DNA from: Gammaproteobacteria bacterium
Lineage (GTDB): Bacteria > Pseudomonadota > Gammaproteobacteria > UBA4575
Length of the DNA: 64,000 bases
Direction of reading: 5' to 3'
Assembly (NCBI GenBank): GCA_028279275.1
Contig: JANQOB010000020.1
Span: forward strand, 160,285 to 224,284
The notes below the pieces were generated by a model. That model saw nothing but the letters and a program-made list of their open reading frames with translations. It had not been told where the DNA came from and searched no databases. Each line of letters begins with the position of its first letter. The stretch's first letter is position 1. A program made the translations under genes and the position numbers. This document shows positions 27,119 through 35,080 of the stretch, piece after piece.

Positions 27119-27157
27119 TGTAGTTATCTACTACAGAAAATGTAGTTAATTACTACA
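27119..27157. promoter_or_regulatory. Tandem operators TGTAGT-N5-ACTACA (probable HxlR sites)
   Basis: Two palindromes with identical 6-bp arms, TGTAGT-tatct-ACTACA (27119-27135) and TGTAGT-taatt-ACTACA (27141-27157), have centres 22 bp apart, about two helical turns, so two regulator dimers could bind on the same DNA face. They lie 45 bp upstream of the HxlR start and 72 bp upstream of the tautomerase start. GTA/TAC-rich dyads are typical of HxlR-family operators. Confidence 0.75.
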
Positions 27158-27228
27158 ACATTTGAAGTTTATCTTTGATATAGCGAGAGACATACTGATC
27201 AGACATTTAATTATTTATGGAGATAAAC

Positions 27229-27456
27229 ATGCCTATCGTTAGTGTAAAACTTATCGAAGACGTATTCACACCACAGCAAAAACGCGAAATGATTGAAAAA
27301 TTGACTGAGGCCATGGTTGATATTGAAGGTGAAAATATGCGCGGTGTTACGATGGTGTATATAGAGGATGTTAAACAAGGTGATTGGGGAATTGGTGGCA
27401 AATGTATGACAGCCAATGATGTGCATGAGCTACAAAAAGCCAAAGAAATAGCCTGA
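27229..27456 (+). CDS. 4-oxalocrotonate tautomerase family protein
   Basis: 75 residues from the ATG at 27229. This start exposes Pro1 (MPIVSVKLIED) after Met removal, as the catalytic mechanism requires, and has GGAG 7 bases upstream; an in-frame ATG at 27217 is rejected. The family's beta-alpha-beta fold and VTMVYIEDVKQGDWGIGG segment are present. Members tautomerise 2-hydroxymuconate-type enols or dehalogenate small acids as hexamers or trimers. The substrate is unknown. It is divergent from, and probably controlled by, the HxlR regulator, which suggests a response to an aromatic or reactive compound. Confidence 0.88.
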   Translation: MPIVSVKLIEDVFTPQQKREMIEKLTEAMVDIEGENMRGVTMVYIEDVKQGDWGIGGKCMTANDVHELQKAKEIA

Positions 27457-27476
27457 TTACATTGACCAATTAATCA

Positions 27477-27509
27477 ATGATAGCTCTGCATGTCTGAGCT
27501 ATCATTTTA
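27477..27509 (+). terminator. Terminator of the tautomerase gene
   Basis: ATGATAGCTC (27477-27486) pairs perfectly with GAGCTATCAT (27496-27505), followed by TTTA. The T-tract is short. It lies immediately beside repeat copy B. Confidence 0.65.
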
Positions 27510-27534
27510 TGTCTGCTTTGAGTCGTAGCGGACA
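27510..27534. repeat. Short stem-loop repeat, copy B
   Basis: TGTCTGCTTT, loop gagtcg, then TAGCGGACA. The arms pair with one G-T pair and one mismatch. It separates the tautomerase terminator from the stop codon of the serine hydrolase (1-bp gap). Confidence 0.7.
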
Positions 27535-27535
27535 A

Positions 27536-28705
27536 TTAATCACTGATTGAATTTGTTATCGCTCTGTATAGCGCCTGCTCCCATTCCATGTCAATTACGT
27601 CGTAGGCAATGGGCCGTGCACTGTGGTGTGCGATTACAACATTTTCATTACGGTTGATGTAAATACCTTGGCCAAAAATACCAGTAGCCCTGAAAGCATC
27701 TTTTTCCATCAACCACCAGAAATAGCCATAACCACTATAACCTCTTGACGGCGCGGTCGATTTTTTCATCCATCCTGGCGGCAACACATTTGTTCCATCT
27801 GAAAGAAGACCATCGGCTAATGCAAACAACCCGATGCGGCCATAATCTCGCAAAGTAGCATTGATACAGCACCCACCAAATTCACCACCACCATCCTCAG
27901 TAAGATTCCATGAGCCATCAGACTCCATTCCAAAGGGTTGCCAAATCTTTTCAGAAAGATAGGTTGATAGATTATTACCAATAGCAGATCGAAGTAGAAT
28001 CCCTGCAAGATTTGTTTCTGCCGTGTTGTAATTAAATCTTTCACCCGGATTGGTATTGAGCGCTTTGTTTTGCAAGAATTTGTATAGATCATCATCTTTC
28101 CAAGAGGCTGTGGCGACATCAGATTGCGGGTCTGCATAGTCTTCATTCCATTGCACGCCTGAAGACATCTGCAAGAGATTAGCAATTGATGACTGGTCGT
28201 ATGACGATCCCTTCAGGCGCGGCAGATAATTTGTCACTTTCTCGTGAACACTTTTGATATAACCATCCTGAATTGCTGCACCGATTAACATTGAAACCAC
28301 GGACTTGGCAACTGAAAAAGAGATCCACTTACTGTCTTCGGTGTTGCCCAAGCCATATCGCTCATAAAGAATTTTACCGTCCTTGATAACAAGTAGGCCG
28401 GCAACACTTTGCCTTACGAAATACTCATTGACAGTCATAGTAGCGCCATCGATTTTTATCTCAACGTCGCCCAGATCGACCTTTGCATAGGACAGAGTAT
28501 TTACTGTATCACCAGCATAGATTGGCCTGGTCCAGAATATTTTGTCGGAATTACGGTAACCGGCCACCTGCTGTTCCGGCGTCCAGAAAAGCACGTTATT
28601 TGGAGAGCCAAAATACTTATAGTCTTCGGTAGGATTTACATAAGGCGCGTCTGCATAAGCATTGGTAGCTAGAAAAAGTGTCAATACAACGAAAATTTTA
28701 AGCAC
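27536..28705 (-). CDS. Exported serine hydrolase, class C beta-lactamase fold
   Basis: 389 residues with a signal peptide (IFVVLTLFLATNAYA, cleavage about residue 18). The catalytic Ser131-x-x-Lys134 is in ISFSVAKSVVS, and the second motif YNTAETN supplies Tyr-x-Asn. Later FGQGIYINR stands where penicillin-recognising enzymes have K-T-G, so this is more likely an EstB-like esterase or peptidase than a beta-lactamase. It is periplasmic by prediction. It is a stand-alone gene between repeat copies B and C, convergent with the tautomerase. The substrate is unknown. Confidence 0.85.
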   Translation of the reverse strand: MLKIFVVLTLFLATNAYADAPYVNPTEDYKYFGSPNNVLFWTPEQQVAGYRNSDKIFWTRPIYAGDTVNTLSYAKVDLGDVEIKIDGATMTVNEYFVRQSVAGLLVIKDGKILYERYGLGNTEDSKWISFSVAKSVVSMLIGAAIQDGYIKSVHEKVTNYLPRLKGSSYDQSSIANLLQMSSGVQWNEDYADPQSDVATASWKDDDLYKFLQNKALNTNPGERFNYNTAETNLAGILLRSAIGNNLSTYLSEKIWQPFGMESDGSWNLTEDGGGEFGGCCINATLRDYGRIGLFALADGLLSDGTNVLPPGWMKKSTAPSRGYSGYGYFWWLMEKDAFRATGIFGQGIYINRNENVVIAHHSARPIAYDVIDMEWEQALYRAITNSISD

Positions 28706-28721
28706 TCTATTAAATCCTAAT

Positions 28722-28748
28722 TGTCCACTTCGGGTCGAAAGCGGTCTT
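28722..28748. repeat. Short stem-loop repeat, copy C
   Basis: TGTCCACTTC, loop gggtc, GAAAGCGGTC, TT. It lies between the start of the serine hydrolase and the stop of the VOC protein. Confidence 0.7.
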
Positions 28749-28770
28749 TGTAATGATGTTTAAACGAACT

Positions 28771-29136
28771 CTAAGCATTGCCCTTTTTGCTCGAGTCAAT
28801 TAAATCGAAAATGTTGCCAAAAGGGTCAGTTATGGAACAGCATCGACCTCCCCACTCATGAATTGTGATTTCTGTAGTTTTACCACCAAGTTCTCGTATA
28901 CGTTTCACCGTTTTATCAAGCTCATTAGTTTCAATAAAAAGACCTGAATGACCACTTCCATACCATTCTTCTTTCCACTCAAATAGTTTTAGCTTAATTT
29001 TGCCAAGATCATAATTTGTAAATTTATGTGGAGCGCCATCAAATTCTCGATCAACCGGTAAACCAACTGCTTCTTCATAAAATTGTTTACTAGTTTGATA
29101 ATCAGAGGCAGGAAATGAAATAAATAATGCTTGCAT
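28771..29136 (-). CDS. VOC (glyoxalase/bleomycin-resistance) superfamily protein
   Basis: 121 residues with two beta-alpha-beta-beta-beta modules. The N-terminal FPASDYQTSKQFYEEAVGL and the C-terminal CSITDPFGNIFDLID are typical of the superfamily, whose members include glyoxalases, ring-cleavage dioxygenases and antibiotic-binding proteins. Single-gene VOC proteins of this size are usually of unknown function. It lies alone between repeat copies C and D. A role in detoxification would fit the neighbouring island genes but is only a guess. Confidence 0.82.
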   Translation of the reverse strand: MQALFISFPASDYQTSKQFYEEAVGLPVDREFDGAPHKFTNYDLGKIKLKLFEWKEEWYGSGHSGLFIETNELDKTVKRIRELGGKTTEITIHEWGGRCCSITDPFGNIFDLIDSSKKGNA

Positions 29137-29146
29137 TTAAAATTAC

Positions 29147-29174
29147 ATTCTTCGTTTGGGCCGAAAGCAGAGAT
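29147..29174. repeat. Short stem-loop repeat, copy D (degenerate)
   Basis: TTCTTCGTTTGGGCCGAAAG followed by CAGAGATT. The central TTTGGG-x-CGAAAGC is kept while the left arm has decayed. It is just upstream of the VOC start and marks the right edge of the accessory island before mgtE. Confidence 0.5.
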
Positions 29175-29248
29175 TTTATTTAAAAAAGTAATCTTTGATC
29201 TGAAGCAACATCCTTGTTGCAAGTCTTATTCGCACGTCGTGTGCTTGT

Positions 29249-30604
29249 TCATAAAAGCAACCAAGTTGCTAAACCTAAAAAGGCAAAAATTCCGATTACG
29301 TCGGTGATGGTTGTGAGTACCACTCCACCCGCAAGGGCAGGGTCAATTTTAAGTTTACGCAAAATTATTGGAATGGTTACTCCTGCAAGTGCAGCACAAA
29401 TTAAATTTGCTGCCATGGCCGCAGCTATGATTCCAGCCATTTTGATATCTTTGAACCACAAGGCAACGACTACTGCAACAATTACAGCCCAAACCATGCC
29501 ATTTAAAAAACCTACTGATAATTCTTTGACTAGTAATAGTTTGGAATTGCTGCGTCCGATTTGTCCTGTCGCGATTCCACGAATCACCAAAGTTAGTGTT
29601 TGGCTTCCCGCAATTCCCCCCATGCTGGCAACCACAGGAATCAATATTGCAAGTATTATAATTTTTTCTAATGTAGGCTGGAACAAACTGATTACCCACG
29701 CGGCTAGAAATGCAGTGGCTAAATTTACGGCTAACCAAATAGAGCGGCGTCGGGTTGATGCAACTACCGGTGCAAACAAGTCTGCTTCTTCGGATAATCC
29801 TGCTTGTCGAAATACAGAATGTTCCGCTTCTTCTCGAATGACATCTACTACGTCGTCTACTGTGATGCGCCCGATGAGTTTATTGTTCTCGTCAACGACT
29901 GCAGCGGAGACTAAATCTAAGTCTTCAAATGTTTTTGCCACAATATTGTCTTCTGTGTTCGCATCAAATGCTTCAACGGTATTATCCAGCACGTCTCGGA
30001 CGAGTTCAGTCGGCTTGCTGGTTAGAACTTTAGATAATGGCAAGGTGCCAATGTAATGGTCATAGCGGTCGACTACAAATAATGAATCGGTCGCTTCTGG
30101 TAATTCACCACGTGCGCGTAAGTAACGAAGGACTACATCAAGCGTCACGTCTCGACGCACTGTTACCGTGTCCGTATTCATCAAACCGCCCGCAGTGTCT
30201 TCATCATAGGACAATACGGCTTCTAAGCGCTGCCGGTCTTGGTAATCCATGCTCGATAACGCTTGCTCAGTTACCGTATCGGGCAAGTCGGCGAGTAAAT
30301 CTGCGAGATCGTCTATCTCTAGACCTTCGGTAGCAGAAACCAGGGCATCGCTATCCATTAGTTTGATTAAACCATCGCGAACCTCATCTCCCACATTCAG
30401 CAAAATCTCACCATCATCATCATGATCAAGCATGTTCCATACAATGCCACGCTGAGAATGAGGGAGTGCTTCTAGTAAGTTAGCGATTTCTGCAGGGTGA
30501 AGTGCATTTAAAATTCTACGCGCACGCTGCATGGTGCCACTTTGTAGAGCATCACCAATGACCTTTAAAGTTTGGTCTTGAAGTTGAATAACGGTTTCAG
30601 ACAT
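29249..30604 (-). CDS. mgtE: Magnesium transporter MgtE
   Basis: 451 residues from the ATG at 30604, giving MSETVIQLQD; an upstream TTG at 30658 would add 18 residues that do not look conserved. Domain order is an N-terminal helical superhelix (HPAEIANLLEALPHSQRG), two CBS domains that sense cytosolic Mg2+ (SYDEDTAGGLMNTD, then VVDENNKLIGRITVDDVVD), and a five-helix channel domain with GGIAGSQTLTLVIRGIATG. It is the final gene after ptsI, an arrangement seen in Xanthomonas and relatives. The divalent-cation channel assignment is secure. Confidence 0.95.
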   Translation of the reverse strand: MSETVIQLQDQTLKVIGDALQSGTMQRARRILNALHPAEIANLLEALPHSQRGIVWNMLDHDDDGEILLNVGDEVRDGLIKLMDSDALVSATEGLEIDDLADLLADLPDTVTEQALSSMDYQDRQRLEAVLSYDEDTAGGLMNTDTVTVRRDVTLDVVLRYLRARGELPEATDSLFVVDRYDHYIGTLPLSKVLTSKPTELVRDVLDNTVEAFDANTEDNIVAKTFEDLDLVSAAVVDENNKLIGRITVDDVVDVIREEAEHSVFRQAGLSEEADLFAPVVASTRRRSIWLAVNLATAFLAAWVISLFQPTLEKIIILAILIPVVASMGGIAGSQTLTLVIRGIATGQIGRSNSKLLLVKELSVGFLNGMVWAVIVAVVVALWFKDIKMAGIIAAAMAANLICAALAGVTIPIILRKLKIDPALAGGVVLTTITDVIGIFAFLGLATWLLL

Positions 30605-30717
30605 CGAGTACCAGTTGTTTTTGTTATGCGCGCGGCAAGTGTAACCGCTAGTAGGCAAGTTGCCAAAGCAAAAAAAGGAAAGTGTGATACTTGTCTGTAA
30701 GGGTATTTAGAGCAGAT

Positions 30718-32448
30718 TTATTGGTTTAAAGCATCGACCATTGGAGCTATTTTGCTCGGTACGGTGGTACTTAATATTTTTTTGGTCTGTTTCTCAAGAT
30801 CTGAGATTTTGCTTTTGTTAATGATTTGCTTAATTTCTAGTAAGTTCGAAGGATGCGCACTAAATTCTTGCAAACCAAGACCTAACAATAAACGCGTGTA
30901 TCGAGGATCACCTGCCATTTCACCACACATCGCAACTGGTATATCTGCACGACGTCCTGCTTGTAAAGTTAGGTTGATTAACTTCAATACGGAAGGATGG
31001 AGCGGGTCGTAGAGATAATTTACTTGGTCATCAATGCGATCAATGGCCAGTGTATATTGAATTAAATCGTTCGTTCCAATGGACAAAAAGTCTAATTGCT
31101 TGGCTAATATATTTGCCGAAAGTGCCGCAGCCGGTACTTCAATCATTCCTCCCACGGGAATATCAGCATCGAATTCTTTGTGTTCTTCTGTAAGTTCTTG
31201 TTTTGCCAGATCTAATAATGATAAAGATTGCGTAAGCTCATTATGGCTTGTAATCATAGGCAACAAAATTCTAACCGGGCCACTAGCAGACGCACGTAAA
31301 ATAGCGCGTAGTTGTTGTTTAAATAAATCAGTATCCTTGAGTGATCTGCGGATCGCGCGTAAGCCTAGTGCGGGATTTTGCGTCATAGGGCCTTGAAAAT
31401 CAGGATCAAACTCTTTTTCTGCTCCTAAATCGAGTGTGCGTATAGTTAAAGGTTTTCCTTTTAAGACACGGATAATTTTTTTATAAGCATTTAATTGTTC
31501 AGCTTCATCAGCAGGTGTCTCGCGGTCAATATACAAAAACTCAGTTCGATATAAACCCACTCCATCAGCACCTGATTTTTTTAGTGCACTAATATCCTCA
31601 GATAGTTCTATATTTGCTTGTAGGCTTATACGTTGACCGTCTTTGGTTTTAGCAGAAATATTTTTGAGTGAGCCAAGTTTACGTTGTGCGTCTTTCTGCT
31701 CACGTTGGATATGACGATAGTGCTTGATGGTGTTCTCATCCATCCCGGCAAGCACCATGCCACTGCCACCTTCGATGATTAATTGTTCTTCTTGTTTTAA
31801 TAGCGAGCGTGCACTTTGAATGCCCACTACTGCAGGTATCCCTAAACTCCTAGCCAATATGGCGGTATGAGAAAGAGGTCCACCAAGCTCAGTGATAAAT
31901 CCCGCAATGTTCTGATTTTGCATCACGACAGTATCTGCCGGAGTAAGATCATCAGCTACAATGATGCTGCCTTTTAGAGGCTGAAGTTTCATTTGCATTG
32001 TGTATTGCTGATCTTTAAGAATTTGTTGGATTAAATTTATTACATGTTCAACATCATTCAAACGTGTACTTAAATAGTCATCCTCCATCTGCTCAAAAAC
32101 AGCTTCTAATTTATCGCGTTGCTGTTTAAGCGCCCATTCTGCGTTGCAGTGTTCTTCTTGAATAATTTCGATCGGGACTTTGCTTAACATCGAATCTTTC
32201 ACCATTAGCAGGTGAGAGTCGATAAAAGTTGCTACATCTTTTGGAGCGTCCTCGGGAATCGTATCTCGTATACCGCGCAATTGCTCTGCTGCTTCGTCTA
32301 CTGCTGATACAAAGCGTTCAATTTCAGAATCGACTTCGTGTTCTTCTAATTTACGCTCAAAGACTTCGGGTGCGCCTCGATTTAGAAGATGGACATTGCC
32401 AATGGCAATTCCACGAGATACTCCAATACCGGAAATGATCAATGCCAT
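30718..32448 (-). CDS. ptsI: Phosphoenolpyruvate-protein phosphotransferase (PTS enzyme I)
   Basis: 576 residues, the usual enzyme I length, with no N-terminal GAF domain, so it is PtsI rather than PtsP. The phospho-accepting His194 is in GGPLSHTAILARSLG, and the PEP-binding C-terminal barrel includes GADGVGLYRTEFLY, SIGTNDLIQYTLAIDR and Cys508 in AMCGEMAGDP. It transfers phosphate from PEP to HPr, whose gene is 9 bp upstream on the same strand. With no sugar-specific IIBC gene nearby, the pathway here looks regulatory. Confidence 0.95.
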   Translation of the reverse strand: MALIISGIGVSRGIAIGNVHLLNRGAPEVFERKLEEHEVDSEIERFVSAVDEAAEQLRGIRDTIPEDAPKDVATFIDSHLLMVKDSMLSKVPIEIIQEEHCNAEWALKQQRDKLEAVFEQMEDDYLSTRLNDVEHVINLIQQILKDQQYTMQMKLQPLKGSIIVADDLTPADTVVMQNQNIAGFITELGGPLSHTAILARSLGIPAVVGIQSARSLLKQEEQLIIEGGSGMVLAGMDENTIKHYRHIQREQKDAQRKLGSLKNISAKTKDGQRISLQANIELSEDISALKKSGADGVGLYRTEFLYIDRETPADEAEQLNAYKKIIRVLKGKPLTIRTLDLGAEKEFDPDFQGPMTQNPALGLRAIRRSLKDTDLFKQQLRAILRASASGPVRILLPMITSHNELTQSLSLLDLAKQELTEEHKEFDADIPVGGMIEVPAAALSANILAKQLDFLSIGTNDLIQYTLAIDRIDDQVNYLYDPLHPSVLKLINLTLQAGRRADIPVAMCGEMAGDPRYTRLLLGLGLQEFSAHPSNLLEIKQIINKSKISDLEKQTKKILSTTVPSKIAPMVDALNQ

Positions 32449-32457
32449 TTTATTTTG

Positions 32458-32727
32458 CTACTCTTCTTCATCAAATAAATTAGTAAACAATTTTTCTATT
32501 TCTGCCATCGCTTGTTGTTCATCTTCTCCTTCAATGTTTACATTTACAACGGTATTTTTGCTAGCGGCTAGCATCATGACACCCATAATACTTTTACCAT
32601 TAACTTTTCGTTCACCTTTTTGAATCGATATTTCACTGGCAAAGTTTGAAGCCATAGCTACTAGTTTGGCCGCAGCACGAGCATGTAATCCTAGTTTATT
32701 GGCTACAGTGAGCTCTTTAGTAATCAT
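32458..32727 (-). CDS. ptsH: Phosphocarrier protein HPr
   Basis: 89 residues. His15 in NKLGLHARAAAK accepts phosphate from enzyme I. Ser46 in NGKSIMGVMMLA is the position phosphorylated by HPr kinase, whose gene (hprK) lies in the same cluster, so both modification sites and both enzymes are present. The acidic tail LFDEEE is typical of HPr from proteobacteria with HprK. It passes phosphate to the mannose-type IIA and probably to PtsN. Confidence 0.95.
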   Translation of the reverse strand: MITKELTVANKLGLHARAAAKLVAMASNFASEISIQKGERKVNGKSIMGVMMLAASKNTVVNVNIEGEDEQQAMAEIEKLFTNLFDEEE

Positions 32728-32755
32728 AAAGATATTTTTGGCGTTGCATATTTTT

Positions 32756-33160
32756 TTAATTGCTTTCTTGGCAATCTATAATACCGTCACGTGCACCACT
32801 AAGCGCTTTTTCTACTAACTCATCTAAACTTAAATTTGGATAATTCATGACCCGAGTAAGCATGGGTAGGCTAAGTCCAGCAATTACATGCACATCTATG
32901 TTTGTGTTTTTCTTAAGATTATTACAGATATTGCTAGGGGTTGATCCAAAAATATCTGTTAATACTAAAACACCATCGCCTTGATTTATTTTTTCACAAA
33001 TATCTTTTGCTTTAGCTAATAGCTCATCCGGATTACAACTTTCTGAAACGGATAAAGTTCTGCACTCTAAAGGCAACTGGTTTCCCAACATGGATTTCGC
33101 AGTTTTCAGTAATTCGTGACCCACTTTCCCATGAGTAATTGTAAGGATTGCAACAGACAT
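32756..33160 (-). CDS. PTS EIIA component, mannose/fructose type (PtsA-like)
   Basis: 134 residues of the EIIA-Man fold with the phosphorylated His10 in LTITHGKVGHEL and VLTDIFGSTPSNI. In transport systems this domain passes phosphate to IIB-Man, but no IIB, IIC or IID is seen, so it is probably a regulatory phosphate acceptor. Its start codon overlaps the rapZ stop by one base (TAATG), indicating coupled translation. Confidence 0.9.
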   Translation of the reverse strand: MSVAILTITHGKVGHELLKTAKSMLGNQLPLECRTLSVSESCNPDELLAKAKDICEKINQGDGVLVLTDIFGSTPSNICNNLKKNTNIDVHVIAGLSLPMLTRVMNYPNLSLDELVEKALSGARDGIIDCQESN

Positions 33161-34023
33161 TAGTTTTCTAAATCACGATGGCGAACTGAGAAATGTGTAT
33201 CTTCAAACTTCTTAAAATGCTCAGCTAAATTTTCAACAATATGAACCGAACGATGATGCCCGCCTGTACAGCCGATTGAGACATTTAAATAGCTACGATT
33301 TTCTTTGCTGAAAAAAGGCAGCCATTTTTCAATGAAATCAGCAATTGAAGCAATCATTGCTTTAACTTCATGATGTGATTGTAAAAAATCAATTACGGCT
33401 TCATCTTTTCCAGTTAGTTTACGAAGAGATTCTTCCCAATAAGGATTTGGTAGGCAGCGTACATCAAATACATAATCTGAATCATTGGGCACTCCATATT
33501 TAAATCCAAATGATTGTAATAATACGGTCAGTTCAGACGAAGTTTTTTTGCAAACTTGCGCGGTTATTATAGAACGGAGCTCACGAACATTTGTAGAGGT
33601 TGTATCAATACGTAAGTCAGCTAATAGTACTAAATCTTCAAGGATACGCTTTTCCATTTGAATGGCTTCCACTAATGGCAGGCCGTCTTTGGTAAGCGGA
33701 TGTTTACGGCGTGTCTCGCTATAGCGTTTAATTAATGTTTCTTCATTGGCTTCAAGATGGACTAACTCTAGCTCGATCCCTCTATCTTTAATTGCTTCTA
33801 CAACTTCTGGAAATGAAATAATGTCTTTGCTTGCATTACGCGCATCTACACCAATGGCAATTTTTTCATAGTACAGTGAGCTAGAACTAATAAGATGCTC
33901 AATGCAGCTAAGTAACATGCCAAGCGGGATGTTATCAATACAGTAGAAGTTATCATCTTCTAAAGTATTAATCGCGACAGATTTTCCTGAACCTGAAAGG
34001 CCGCTTACAATCACTAATTTCAT
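33160..34023 (-). CDS. rapZ: RNase adapter protein RapZ (YvcJ family nucleotide-binding protein)
   Basis: 287 residues. The Walker A loop GLSGSGKS is at residues 8-15, followed by DNFYCIDNIPLGML. The C-terminal half has FDVRCLPNPYW and IGCTGGHHRSVHIVE, the conserved region implicated in sensing glucosamine-6-phosphate in Escherichia coli, where RapZ steers decay of a small RNA controlling GlmS. It sits in its usual setting beside hprK, HPr and PTS genes. Whether it binds RNA here is not visible. Confidence 0.94.
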   Translation of the reverse strand: MKLVIVSGLSGSGKSVAINTLEDDNFYCIDNIPLGMLLSCIEHLISSSSLYYEKIAIGVDARNASKDIISFPEVVEAIKDRGIELELVHLEANEETLIKRYSETRRKHPLTKDGLPLVEAIQMEKRILEDLVLLADLRIDTTSTNVRELRSIITAQVCKKTSSELTVLLQSFGFKYGVPNDSDYVFDVRCLPNPYWEESLRKLTGKDEAVIDFLQSHHEVKAMIASIADFIEKWLPFFSKENRSYLNVSIGCTGGHHRSVHIVENLAEHFKKFEDTHFSVRHRDLEN

Positions 34024-34037
34024 AATTCGAATTTGCT

Positions 34038-34997
34038 TTACTGCATGGACTTTTTTTGACGTTCAATAAAATCTTCACTGGCATTGTAACCGTTCTTAAT
34101 TAGTAAGTGATCACGCACAGCAGCTTCTACTAACACCGCTAAGTTTCTACCAGGTGCCACAGGTAATGAAATCGTGGCAATGTCTACACCAAGTATATTG
34201 GTTTTTCTTTCAGATAATCTAAGTCGATCTTCTGATTTTGGAACATTCATTTTAGGAGGGATCAAATCAATAATCAGTTTAAGAAATTTATTTGATTTAA
34301 TTGCGCTATCACCATACATTTCACGAATATTCAATACACCTAATCCACGTACTTCTAAAAAGTTTTTTAACAAATCGGGGCATGTTCCATTTATTGTTTC
34401 AGGTGCGATGCGCGCAAACTCAGGTGCATCATCTGCAATTAAACGGTGACCTCGACTGACCAGATCCAGTGCGAGCTCACTTTTTCCAAGGCCGCTTTTA
34501 CCCGTTATTAACACTCCAACACTACTCACTTCCATAAAAACACCATGCAGAATTTGTTTTTCTGCAAGAGATTGAGTTAAGTAGTAACGTAATTGATCAA
34601 TTAATTCATTACTGGAGAGTGAAGAACAAATAATTGGTAAGTCATACTTTAGAGAATGTTCCCTAAAACTTTCAGGTGGAACTAAGCCGTCACTAATGAA
34701 TATTGCGGCCGATTTTCTTTGGAATAATTGAGTGAGCAGATTTTGTAAAATATTTTCATCCGCTTTGTTGAAAAACTTTAATTCGGTTTCACCAAGGATT
34801 TGAGCTTGGTTTGGATGTATTAAATTAAAATAACCTACTAAACCAATTTCAGAGGAAGAGAAAGATAAACGGGTAAAGCCGAGGCCGCTGTCTTTATTCC
34901 CCGACCACCAATTAAGATCCAGGTTTTCTTTGTTTTTTGAAAACAGATCTATAGTTTTAAGGGCTACAGTAGCATCTTGTAGTTTTCCAACAGCCAT
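34038..34997 (-). CDS. hprK: HPr kinase/phosphorylase
   Basis: 319 residues. The N-terminal domain (about 1-140) is the variable half. The catalytic half has the Walker A loop GKSGLGKS at 166-173, SRGHRLIADDAPEF and the family signature EVRGLGVLNIREMYG. HprK adds or removes phosphate on Ser46 of HPr in response to metabolite and energy levels, as a bifunctional hexamer. HprK is present in only some gammaproteobacteria (for example Xanthomonas), which helps place the organism. It is probably the first gene of the rapZ-EIIA-HPr-EI block. Confidence 0.95.
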   Translation of the reverse strand: MAVGKLQDATVALKTIDLFSKNKENLDLNWWSGNKDSGLGFTRLSFSSSEIGLVGYFNLIHPNQAQILGETELKFFNKADENILQNLLTQLFQRKSAAIFISDGLVPPESFREHSLKYDLPIICSSLSSNELIDQLRYYLTQSLAEKQILHGVFMEVSSVGVLITGKSGLGKSELALDLVSRGHRLIADDAPEFARIAPETINGTCPDLLKNFLEVRGLGVLNIREMYGDSAIKSNKFLKLIIDLIPPKMNVPKSEDRLRLSERKTNILGVDIATISLPVAPGRNLAVLVEAAVRDHLLIKNGYNASEDFIERQKKSMQ

Positions 34998-35080
34998 ATA
35001 GTTTATATACAGCTCTATTTAGAACTGATCAAGGTAAAACTCAGTTTGAAGTGTAGTGAATGTAAAATTGAGCCTGAAAG

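Noticed and set aside
27217..27228. Earlier ATG for the tautomerase
   Set aside because: It would put four residues before the catalytic proline and has no ribosome site; the GGAG lies between the two ATGs and serves the later one.
26367..29174. Integron gene-cassette array
   Set aside because: The layout is cassette-like, but the repeats have no GTTRRRY core site or attC-type paired boxes, the genes are in mixed orientation, and no integron integrase is seen in the window.
29214..30056. 280-codon open frame antisense to mgtE
   Set aside because: It is a low-complexity Ser/Thr/Ala-rich translation opposite a firmly identified Mg2+ transporter; a shadow frame.
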